From the NCBI GenBank assembly GCA_027084145.1, contig JALWLM010000561.1, forward strand, positions 1 to 8,604: a DNA stretch of 8,604 nt. Reading direction: 5' to 3'. The translations under genes and the position numbers were made by a program. The notes under the pieces are model-generated. The model ran no database searches. It had not been told where the DNA came from and saw nothing but the letters and a program-made list of their open reading frames with translations. This document shows, in pieces, positions 1 to 6,138 of this stretch. The first letter of the stretch is position 1. Each line of letters begins with the position of its first letter. Source of the DNA: Crocinitomicaceae bacterium. GTDB lineage: Bacteria; Bacteroidota; Bacteroidia; Flavobacteriales_D; Crocinitomicaceae.

Positions 1-1538
1 GTTTATCATATTCTCAAAACATTGGAATAAATGCTACCGGAGTTGCACCTGATAACTCGGCAATGTTAGATATTTCTTCAACAAACAAAGGGATTTTAGT
101 ACCACGAGTAGCATTAACTGCAAGAAACTCTAATGCTCCTATCGGTGCAGGAATAGCTAATTCTTTACTTGTTTATAACACAGCTACTTCCGGAACAGGA
201 TCTAATGCTGTTTTTCCCGGCTATTATTACTGGGACGGAACACAATGGATTGCCATGGGAGGAACCGGTGGTAAAGATTGGAGTTTAACAGGTAATGCAG
301 GAACCAATCCTTCTGTAAACTTTTTAGGTACTACAGATAATCAACCTCTTATTTTTTCTACAAATAATACGGAAAGAATGAGAATTTTAAACACCGGACA
401 AGTTGCTGTTAATTCTACAACCACCTTTGCAAATTCTACTTTTTTATCTCTTGGTACAGGAAATAATACGGCCATTGATGGTGTTTCATCAGGATCATCA
501 TCTCCCACAATCTATGGAGAAAACACTTCGTCAGGAGATGCTATATTCGGATTTAGTGCTTCAGGAGATGGTGTTGCAGGAGTAGCAAATACTTCTACAA
601 CATTTGGTGGATCATTTTATAATAATGATACTAGTGGAACAGGATTAATATCAACGGGTAATTCGCTTGGGGGAACATATTTGATTAATGGAACCGGTGT
701 TGCAGCAAATGGCTATGATGGAGTATTTGCTTACGGAAAAAATATCAATGGTACCGGTGTCATTGGTGTAGGAAATAATAATGCAAATATATTTGTTCTC
801 CCTAATGCCGGTGGGGGTGCTTTTACCGGTGATTACAATGGTGTAGCTGCTTATGCAACAACCACCTCAAGTTCTTCTTATGCTGTATATGGACAATACG
901 ATGGAGGAGTTGCTGATGGTAGAGGAGTTTATGGTTGGGCTTACCCTGCTTTTAATTGGGGGTATGGAGTATATGGTTATGGTGGATTTTATGGTGTTTT
1001 TTCAAATGGCGATTTTGGTGCTACCGGAACAAAAACATTTATAATCGATCATCCTGCAGATCCTGAAAATAAATATTTAAGACATTTCTCTATTGAGTCG
1101 GATGAAGTACTAAATGTATATCGGGGAAATGTTGTTTTAGATGATAATGGGAAAGCGGTGGTACAATTACCTGATTATTTTCATTTAATTAACATTAATT
1201 TCAGCTACAACTTAACACCTATTGGTTCTGCTGCACAATTGTATATCGCTAAGGAAATTGATGAGTCCGGTACATTTGCAATCGGCGGTGGTCATCCCGG
1301 TCAAAAAGTATCATGGTCTGTATATGCGGAAAGAAATGATCCTTATTTACAACAAAATCCTGAAAAAAGAGCTGTTATTGTCGAAAAAACAGGAGAAAGA
1401 AAAGGCAAGTATTTTATGCCGGAATTATACGGTCAACCCGAAGAAAAAGGTTATGACAGCAAATCTAAAATGACGAACAAACGAAAAGTAGAAACCGGCG
1501 AAAAAGAAATCAAAAGAATCGATAGAGAGTTTAAATAA
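1..1538 (+). CDS. Tail-fibre-like secreted repeat protein (5' end outside window)
   Basis: Probable exported surface protein of unknown function. The frame is open from base 3 to the TAA at 1536-1538 (511 residues), so the first ATG at 63 is internal and the true start lies upstream. The first residues (LSYSQNIGINATG) look like the end of a signal peptide followed by the mature N-terminus. Next come the Bacteroidota module SAMLDISSTNKGILVPR (about 19-35) and a WDGTQW/WSLTGNAGT...NNTERMRI segment (about 77-130) found in many tail-fibre-like proteins. A Gly/Asn/Tyr-rich region with degenerate GTGV, GVYGYG and GVFAYG repeats follows (about 140-340). From about 343 to 458 there is a conserved domain (KTFIIDHPADPENKYLRH, then YRGNVVLD, LPDYF and HPGQKVSW) that I know from many bacterial hypothetical proteins. 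The Lys/Glu-rich C-terminus has no T9SS sorting domain and no S74 chaperone. The gene ends 10 nt before the next CDS, suggesting co-transcription. I am confident of the CDS but not of the function. Confidence 0.85.
   Translation, partial: LSYSQNIGINATGVAPDNSAMLDISSTNKGILVPRVALTARNSNAPIGAGIANSLLVYNTATSGTGSNAVFPGYYYWDGTQWIAMGGTGGKDWSLTGNAGTNPSVNFLGTTDNQPLIFSTNNTERMRILNTGQVAVNSTTTFANSTFLSLGTGNNTAIDGVSSGSSSPTIYGENTSSGDAIFGFSASGDGVAGVANTSTTFGGSFYNNDTSGTGLISTGNSLGGTYLINGTGVAANGYDGVFAYGKNINGTGVIGVGNNNANIFVLPNAGGGAFTGDYNGVAAYATTTSSSSYAVYGQYDGGVADGRGVYGWAYPAFNWGYGVYGYGGFYGVFSNGDFGATGTKTFIIDHPADPENKYLRHFSIESDEVLNVYRGNVVLDDNGKAVVQLPDYFHLININFSYNLTPIGSAAQLYIAKEIDESGTFAIGGGHPGQKVSWSVYAERNDPYLQQNPEKRAVIVEKTGERKGKYFMPELYGQPEEKGYDSKSKMTNKRKVETGEKEIKRIDREFK
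480..1030 (+). repeat. Degenerate Gly-rich repeats within the surface protein gene
   Basis: This stretch encodes irregular repeats built on G-[VI]-x-G and NGTGV. The clearest nucleotide copy is AATGGAACCGGTGT at 687-700, recurring with one change (AATGGTACCGGTGT) at 747-760, exactly 60 nt (20 codons) apart. GVYG/GVFAYG-type units recur at about 720-735, 927-945 and 963-1005. Spacing is irregular, so this is a diverged protein repeat and not a fresh tandem array. Such repeats in tail-fibre-like proteins are usually read as beta-structured stalks; that is inference here. Confidence 0.45.
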
Positions 1539-1548
1539 AAAATATTTA

Positions 1549-2838
1549 ATGATGAAAAAACTACTTATCATATTATTTGTTTCCACATCTCTATCCTTGT
1601 TGAGTCAAGCACGTCTAGTATTTAATAACGACGGACAACTGGTAATGAACAATGGAGTATTCTTAGTACTGGAAAACGGAAATAGCAATGCTATCATGAC
1701 AATGGGAACAGGAGGAAAACTGGTCTCCGAATTGGAAGACAATAAAATTCGTTGGAAAATCGGTTCTAATACGGGAAGCTATACAATACCTTATGCGGAC
1801 AACGCCAGCTCAGGAGCAGGATACGGAAACAATGCATACGCTGCAGATAATGGAAGTAAAATACCCTATACTCTTACGATTGTGAGCGCAGGTACGGGAG
1901 GAAACGGGTATATTGATTTCAGTACTTATGACGGGCCTGATTGGAATAATGATACTTATCGCCCTTCTATGGTTACTCACATGCAGCAACTCTACGCTCC
2001 CGGAGCTGTCAATCATTCAGATCATGCAATTGATCGTTTTTGGATTATTCAGACAAATTATACGACACAACCTACAACTTCTCATGTTTTCGGATATATT
2101 GATGATGAGATAACGGCCGTTGGGAACAATCTCCTTGAAGTGAATTTGGGCGCACAAAGATTTAATGACCCCGCTCAATTATGGGGAGACATGTTACCTA
2201 TAAAATCAGGTCAAAACACCGCTGTTAATTGGTTATCTACCCCCAACGTAGCTCCAAGTGATTTCTTTGCCGCTTGGATATTATCTGATATTACCAACCC
2301 ACTTCCCGTTGAATTTTCTTCTTTTAATGTTTCTTGTAGAAATAATGGAGAAGTCAAGATTATATGGTCAACACAATCTGAAAACAATAACAGTCATTTT
2401 ATTATCGAACGTTCCACCGATGGAATACAATTTGACGAAATCGGGGTTGTGCAAGGAAATGGCAATAGTACTCAACAGATCATCTACGAATATATTGATT
2501 ATGACCGAATCGGATTGGCTTATTATCGAATTAGGCAAGTCGATTTTGACGGCAATAGCAAAACAACAAAAATTTTAAACTCCAATTGTATAGAAAATCA
2601 AGAACCCATTGTATTTGAAAATAATAACCATTTCTATATACAAATGACATCTTCAAAAGATGATAACGTGATCTTCTCTCTCTATGATGCCGCAGGAAGA
2701 CTTGTGTTTATACAAGACAATAATATTCATCAAGGAGATAATTTAATTAAAATCAATAAAGTTTTAGAAACAGGTGTTTATTTTATTACGATATCAAGTT
2801 CAGAAATACAACAATCGGTTAAAGCTTTTATGAAATAA
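1549..2838 (+). CDS. Secreted protein with type IX secretion C-terminal sorting domain
   Basis: This 429-residue protein is probably secreted through the outer membrane and attached to the cell surface by the type IX system. An N-terminal signal peptide is evident: MMKK, a hydrophobic stretch to about residue 19, then LSQA. Residues about 20-245 form a Gly/Asn-rich region I cannot assign to an enzyme family; it includes RWKIGSNTGSYTIPY and a DHAIDRFWII segment. Residues 250-345 (PLPVEFSSFN, IIWSTQSENNNSHFIIERSTDG, YYRIRQVDFDG, split here by commas) match the fibronectin-like segment that commonly precedes T9SS sorting domains. The last ~75 residues have the type A sorting pattern: FSLYDAAGRLV, a short loop, INKVLETGVYFITI, then a basic end (KAFMK). 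ATG codons at 1549 and 1552 are both possible starts; no Shine-Dalgarno is seen. The gene follows the preceding surface-protein gene by 10 nt. The cargo function is unknown. Confidence 0.88.
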   Translation: MMKKLLIILFVSTSLSLLSQARLVFNNDGQLVMNNGVFLVLENGNSNAIMTMGTGGKLVSELEDNKIRWKIGSNTGSYTIPYADNASSGAGYGNNAYAADNGSKIPYTLTIVSAGTGGNGYIDFSTYDGPDWNNDTYRPSMVTHMQQLYAPGAVNHSDHAIDRFWIIQTNYTTQPTTSHVFGYIDDEITAVGNNLLEVNLGAQRFNDPAQLWGDMLPIKSGQNTAVNWLSTPNVAPSDFFAAWILSDITNPLPVEFSSFNVSCRNNGEVKIIWSTQSENNNSHFIIERSTDGIQFDEIGVVQGNGNSTQQIIYEYIDYDRIGLAYYRIRQVDFDGNSKTTKILNSNCIENQEPIVFENNNHFYIQMTSSKDDNVIFSLYDAAGRLVFIQDNNIHQGDNLIKINKVLETGVYFITISSSEIQQSVKAFMK

Positions 2839-2857
2839 AATTTTTTCGCATGATCAT

Positions 2858-2885
2858 AAAAGCACTTCTTAAGAAGTGCTTTTTT
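2858..2885. terminator. Bidirectional terminator between convergent units
   Basis: Positions 2858-2883 form a perfect 26-nt palindrome (AAAAGCACTTCTT followed by its reverse complement), giving an 11-bp stem with a TTAA loop in RNA from either strand. On the + strand the T run reaches 2885. On the - strand the stem ends in four T and is followed by an A/T-rich stretch. It lies 20 nt after the T9SS-protein stop and directly abuts the menD stop codon (2884-2886), as expected for a shared terminator of convergent genes. Confidence 0.85.
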
Positions 2886-4584
2886 ATTGTTCTGATATCA
2901 TACGAAAATACTCCCGTAACACCATTTCATTATCAACCTCTCTCGTAGAAATTTCTAACAAAGAAATTGTATCACTCGATAACAATTCATCTATAGCAAA
3001 AACTAATTGTTCCATATCATCCACATAGCAATAATCGATATGAAATGCCTCACATAAATGTTTTGCTGTACAATGATGTTCTGCCACAAAGAATTTATTG
3101 AATTGATTTGTAGAATCGGGTCCCGGAATAAATTTAAAGATCCCTCCTCCTCCGTTGTTGATTAAAATAATTTTAAAATTAGACTCTAAATTTTCATTCC
3201 ATAAAGCATTCGAGTCATATAAAAAAGAAATGTCCCCTGTAATCAATACATTCATCTTGTTTTTTGAGACAAAGCTAACACCGCTTGCGGTAGAGGTACT
3301 CCCGTCAATCCCACTTGTCCCTCGATTACAATAATAATGGATTGAAGGTACAGGGTCAAAAAGTTGAGCATATCGAACAATGGAGCTATTCGAAAGATGA
3401 AGATTTATTCCTTCGGGAATGGTGTCTAAAATCAACTGCATCACTTTCAAATCCGAGTAAGGAAACTTAATCAAATTGGATTCTACTTTATCTTTTACAA
3501 GATAATCAACCTGCTTCCATTTACCTCTGAAATTGGATTTTGAAACCCCGTTTTCTCCTATAAGCGGTAAAATTTCTTTTAAAAAATCTTGAGGGTTTGC
3601 ATTGTAAAATCGGCTTAAATGACGATAGGTATCCATCTCAGGAAAAGAAGTTGATATTCTCCAATGGTTTTTAATATCTGCTTCTCTTAAAAATTTCTTT
3701 ATTCTTTTAGAAATTACAGCACCTCCAAAAGTGATTAGCAAATCAGGAGTGAAATCTTCTACTTTTTCTTTATCAATACCTTCCAAAGTACGGTCAATAC
3801 AATAAATAAATTTTTTAGAAGTCAAATTTGCCGTATTTTCTGTCAACACAATTACCGAAGCATCATTCGCCAAACTATCTAAATAATAGTCAAAAGATTT
3901 GTTTTTAGGCATTTGTCCCACCAATACCATTTTCTTCTCACTACTTTTCCAAATTTTTTGAATTTCTGATTTTTCTTCTTCAGATAAACAAAAGGAAAGG
4001 GGAAGTTCTTCGTATTTTTCTTCTTGTTTAGAATCCACCTCTACAACATCATAAATCGGTTCTGTTAAAGGCACATTAAAGTGTATGGGGCCTATCCAGT
4101 TTTTTATTCCTTTTAGAAAGGCTGACCGGATTTTTTCTGCTTCTACATCATATTCATTTTCATCCAAGAACTCTTTGATTTCAAGTTCTACACGAATATG
4201 ATTCTGATAAACATTTTTCTGTACAATTGTTTGCCCATCTCCATGATTTATCCATTCCTGTGGTCTATCCGCTGAAATTACCACTAACGGAACTTCTTGA
4301 TAATAAGCTTCTGCTACCGCAGGGTAATAATTCAACATCGCCGAACCTGATGTACAAAGTACTCCTACCGGCTCTTTCGTTTCAATCGCCATTCCTAAAG
4401 CAAAAAAGGCAGCGGAACGCTCATCATGAATCAATAAGGTTTCTACTTCCGGGTGTTCATCAAAAGCAATGATCAAAGGGGCATTTCTAGAACCGGGAGA
4501 ACAAACAATTTTTGTCATTCCATTTTTCACACATTCCCTAACAAAAAGGTCTATACCGTTTTTATTTGTTGTTTTTCTCTTCAT
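2884..4584 (-). CDS. menD: MenD, SEPHCHC synthase
   Basis: 2-Succinyl-5-enolpyruvyl-6-hydroxy-3-cyclohexene-1-carboxylate synthase: a ThDP- and Mg2+-dependent enzyme that condenses isochorismate with 2-oxoglutarate, the first committed step of menaquinone synthesis, in the cytoplasm. At 566 residues it is close to the E. coli length. Visible motifs are SPGSR (29-33), HDERSA with E55 at the position of the ThDP-activating glutamate, TSGSAMLNYYPAVAEA (78-93), ISADRP (103-108), SNSSIVR (398-404) and NRGTSGIDG (420-428) of the substrate pocket. The ThDP/Mg2+ motif runs from GD (450-451) to NN (476-477), followed by GGGGIF. The ATG overlaps the upstream menF stop as ATGA (4581-4584), so translation is probably coupled. 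It is the last gene of the menI-menF-menD operon, and its stop abuts a terminator. All key residues that I can recognise are present. Confidence 0.97.
   Translation of the reverse strand: MKRKTTNKNGIDLFVRECVKNGMTKIVCSPGSRNAPLIIAFDEHPEVETLLIHDERSAAFFALGMAIETKEPVGVLCTSGSAMLNYYPAVAEAYYQEVPLVVISADRPQEWINHGDGQTIVQKNVYQNHIRVELEIKEFLDENEYDVEAEKIRSAFLKGIKNWIGPIHFNVPLTEPIYDVVEVDSKQEEKYEELPLSFCLSEEEKSEIQKIWKSSEKKMVLVGQMPKNKSFDYYLDSLANDASVIVLTENTANLTSKKFIYCIDRTLEGIDKEKVEDFTPDLLITFGGAVISKRIKKFLREADIKNHWRISTSFPEMDTYRHLSRFYNANPQDFLKEILPLIGENGVSKSNFRGKWKQVDYLVKDKVESNLIKFPYSDLKVMQLILDTIPEGINLHLSNSSIVRYAQLFDPVPSIHYYCNRGTSGIDGSTSTASGVSFVSKNKMNVLITGDISFLYDSNALWNENLESNFKIILINNGGGGIFKFIPGPDSTNQFNKFFVAEHHCTAKHLCEAFHIDYCYVDDMEQLVFAIDELLSSDTISLLEISTREVDNEMVLREYFRMISEQ
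4581..4584 (-). other. ATGA stop/start overlap, menF to menD
   Basis: On the minus strand the bases ATGA contain both the menD start (ATG) and the menF stop (TGA). This arrangement usually means translational coupling by reinitiation and supports a single polycistronic mRNA for the two consecutive pathway enzymes. Confidence 0.85.
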
Positions 4585-5564
4585 TGATTCTTTAAAACCT
4601 TAGTCAGTGTTTCTGCTTTCCGCTCCGTTTCTTGCCACTCCTTTTCTATATTAGAAGCACTTGTAAAACCTCCTCCAAGATACAAATGTAATTTTTTATC
4701 TGAGAGTTGTGCACATCGAAGATTGACATATAAGTTACTTCTATTTGACTCCATTACTCCTATGATTCCCGTATAAAAACCTCTATCATACTTTTCCATT
4801 TCTGAAATTAAGTCGATCGCTTTATCTTGTTCTACTCCACTAACTGCCGGTGTAGGGTGAATCGTTTTAGCTAATTCTTCTATTTTATCCTCAGGATAAT
4901 AAAATGAAAAATAATTGACTAAATGTTTTACCGGTCCTGCAACCAATTCTTCTCTTTTAGAAATTTTTAACTTTTCAACTCCTTTATTCTCTAATTTATC
5001 TTTAATGAAACGGGTAACATATTCTTGTTCTTCTAATTCCTTTTGTCCCCATTCTTCATTATTTTGAGTCCTCTTGGTACCCGCCAGAGCAATGGTTTTG
5101 ACCATGCTTTTTTCTGATTCTATAAGAATTTCAGGAGTCGCTCCAATCCATGTTCCAAATGATTTCCCCGAAATCAAATAAACAAATGCTTTTGGGTAAG
5201 TTTTTTCCAGAATTTCAAATAATTCTTCGGGAGAAGTATGATACTCGACTGTTTTTGTCCTTGAGAAAACCGCTTTTTTGATACCTCTATTTATCATTTC
5301 TTGTAAAAACAAAGAAGCTTCCTTTTGGTATTCTTCTTTTTCTTCACAATAGTTTTTTATATTTCTTGAAAAATGGAAACTTCCCGATTTAAATTCTTGT
5401 TCTTTTTCAAATCGATAGATTTCTTTTTTTTTAAAATCGGATATTATAAATCCGGTCCATTTTTCTTTTTCTGCTTTTATAAAACGTCCTGTTTGCCTAA
5501 CTATCCGTTCTCCCGGAATTCGATATATCAAATAATCCCCCAAACTAGTTCTTTTTTGTAACAA
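4581..5564 (-). CDS. menF: Isochorismate synthase (MenF/EntC family)
   Basis: Chorismate-binding enzyme that converts chorismate to isochorismate with Mg2+, supplying MenD encoded directly downstream. Visible motifs are KKAVFSR (96-102, K97 aligning with the catalytic base of EntC/MenF), IGATPEIL (140-147, E145 as general acid), ALAGTKR (159-165), IHPTPAVSG (235-243), YDRGFYTGIIGVME (259-272) and GGGF followed by EKEWQETERK (297-316, with probable metal-binding glutamates). At 327 residues it is shorter than E. coli EntC (391) or MenF (431), mainly through a short N-terminal region. The frame begins with TTG at 5562-5564, preceded directly by an in-frame TGA. There is no ATG before residue 90, so a non-ATG start is required; TTG at 5541-5543 is the alternative. 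It overlaps menI by 20 nt and menD by 4 nt. The menaquinone role rests on context, because siderophore-type isochorismate synthases share the same fold. Confidence 0.93.
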   Translation of the reverse strand: MLQKRTSLGDYLIYRIPGERIVRQTGRFIKAEKEKWTGFIISDFKKKEIYRFEKEQEFKSGSFHFSRNIKNYCEEKEEYQKEASLFLQEMINRGIKKAVFSRTKTVEYHTSPEELFEILEKTYPKAFVYLISGKSFGTWIGATPEILIESEKSMVKTIALAGTKRTQNNEEWGQKELEEQEYVTRFIKDKLENKGVEKLKISKREELVAGPVKHLVNYFSFYYPEDKIEELAKTIHPTPAVSGVEQDKAIDLISEMEKYDRGFYTGIIGVMESNRSNLYVNLRCAQLSDKKLHLYLGGGFTSASNIEKEWQETERKAETLTKVLKNQ

Positions 5565-5567
5565 TCA
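5541..5567 (-). other. menI/menF overlap with TTG start
   Basis: The end of menI (TAG at 5545-5547) overlaps the start of the menF frame by 20 nt. The menF frame is closed by TGA at 5565-5567, and the next codon is TTG (5562-5564). A second in-frame TTG at 5541-5543 begins one base after the menI stop. Homology from DYLIYRIPGER (residues 10-20) favours the upstream TTG, since family members have residues before that segment. No ATG is available for menF at this end. Confidence 0.7.
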
Positions 5568-5967
5568 TCACTGTTAATCGTCCAACACAAATCAATCTAT
5601 TTGAGTTTTCATCTCTTACCTCTGCTGTCCATACATGCGTTTTTTTACCTTTATGAACAATTTTCGCTCTTGCAATCACATAGCCGGAACGTTGTGTACT
5701 AATATGATTTGCATTCACTTCCAACCCTACGGGAAATGCTTCTTCCGGATTCAATAAAAGTGCAGAACCTACAGAACCGATACTTTCAATTAAAGCAACA
5801 CTCGCCCCTCCATGTAGCATCCCCAAAGGTTGATGTGTTCTCGATTCAACCGGCATTTTGCCTACAATTTCATCTTCTGTTCTTGAAATAACTTCTATTC
5901 CCAATGCCTCCATCAATGTATTTTTATGAAGTGCATTAATGTCCTCTAAAGTATATTTATTTTGCAT
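5545..5967 (-). CDS. menI: MenI-type hotdog thioesterase (DHNA-CoA hydrolase)
   Basis: Hotdog-fold acyl-CoA thioesterase, most likely 1,4-dihydroxy-2-naphthoyl-CoA hydrolase, which frees DHNA before prenylation by MenA. The 140-residue length matches the YdiI/MenI family. The active-site segment MPVESRTHQPLGMLHGGA closely resembles E. coli YdiI, and the residues fall in register: Q46, H52, the catalytic E61 in ALIESIGS, and S65. VGLEVNANHIS (80-90) and GKKTHVWTAEVRDE are further family segments. It starts at an ATG and is the first gene of an overlapping operon with menF and menD, which strongly supports the menaquinone role over phenylacetate (PaaI) or generic acyl-CoA hydrolysis. The 171-nt space to the helicase stop upstream is where the operon promoter should lie. 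A housekeeping thioesterase remains the alternative. Confidence 0.88.
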   Translation of the reverse strand: MQNKYTLEDINALHKNTLMEALGIEVISRTEDEIVGKMPVESRTHQPLGMLHGGASVALIESIGSVGSALLLNPEEAFPVGLEVNANHISTQRSGYVIARAKIVHKGKKTHVWTAEVRDENSNRLICVGRLTVMIVTKKN

Positions 5968-5971
5968 AGGA

Positions 5972-6007
5972 CAAATTTAAGATTTTACAGTTAGATTTAA
6001 CCGAAAG
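5972..6007 (-). promoter_or_regulatory. Possible Bacteroidota promoter for menI-menF-menD
   Basis: On the minus strand TAAATTTG (5979 to 5972) fits the Bacteroidota -7 consensus TAnnTTTG. About 23 nt upstream is TTTC (6006 to 6003), a weak match to the -33 TTTG element. The -7 element ends only 4 nt before the menI ATG (5967), so the transcript would be leaderless or nearly so. The motif is short in AT-rich DNA and the -33 match is imperfect, so chance is a real alternative. The rest of the 5968-6138 spacer shows nothing I can assign, and no strong terminator for the helicase. Confidence 0.3.
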
Positions 6008-6138
6008 ATGATAAATAAGCGTTTGTTAATTATGATACCGTATCCGAACAAACATCCGGTACAAAATTCTCCACTTTATCTTTTATGCATGGCAACAATA
6101 ATAGACTGAATATTCCTATTAAAACAATATCTTTAATA

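Noticed and set aside
480..1030. Repeats in the first gene considered as a tandem array or recombination hotspot
   Set aside because: Units are irregular and diverged at the nucleotide level, and the reading frame is continuous; they are best explained as protein-level fibre repeats.
1..2838. Prophage or phage tail-fibre locus
   Set aside because: Only the fibre-like sequence suggests phage; the neighbour is a T9SS cargo and the rest is housekeeping. The N-terminal module is typical of chromosomal Bacteroidota surface proteins.
5545..5567. Frameshift between menI and menF that would make a fusion
   Set aside because: menI ends at the usual family length and menF begins at the expected conserved segment, so two overlapping genes explain the data.
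6038..6063. Weak inverted repeat TACCG...CGGTA as a possible helicase terminator
   Set aside because: The stem is only 5 bp with a large loop and no T run on the minus strand, and it is far (about 80 nt) from the helicase stop.
6008..6109. A 33-codon ATG frame on the + strand in the menI-helicase spacer
   Set aside because: It has no Shine-Dalgarno or promoter, no recognisable sequence features, and runs against both flanking genes; a frame of this length is expected by chance.
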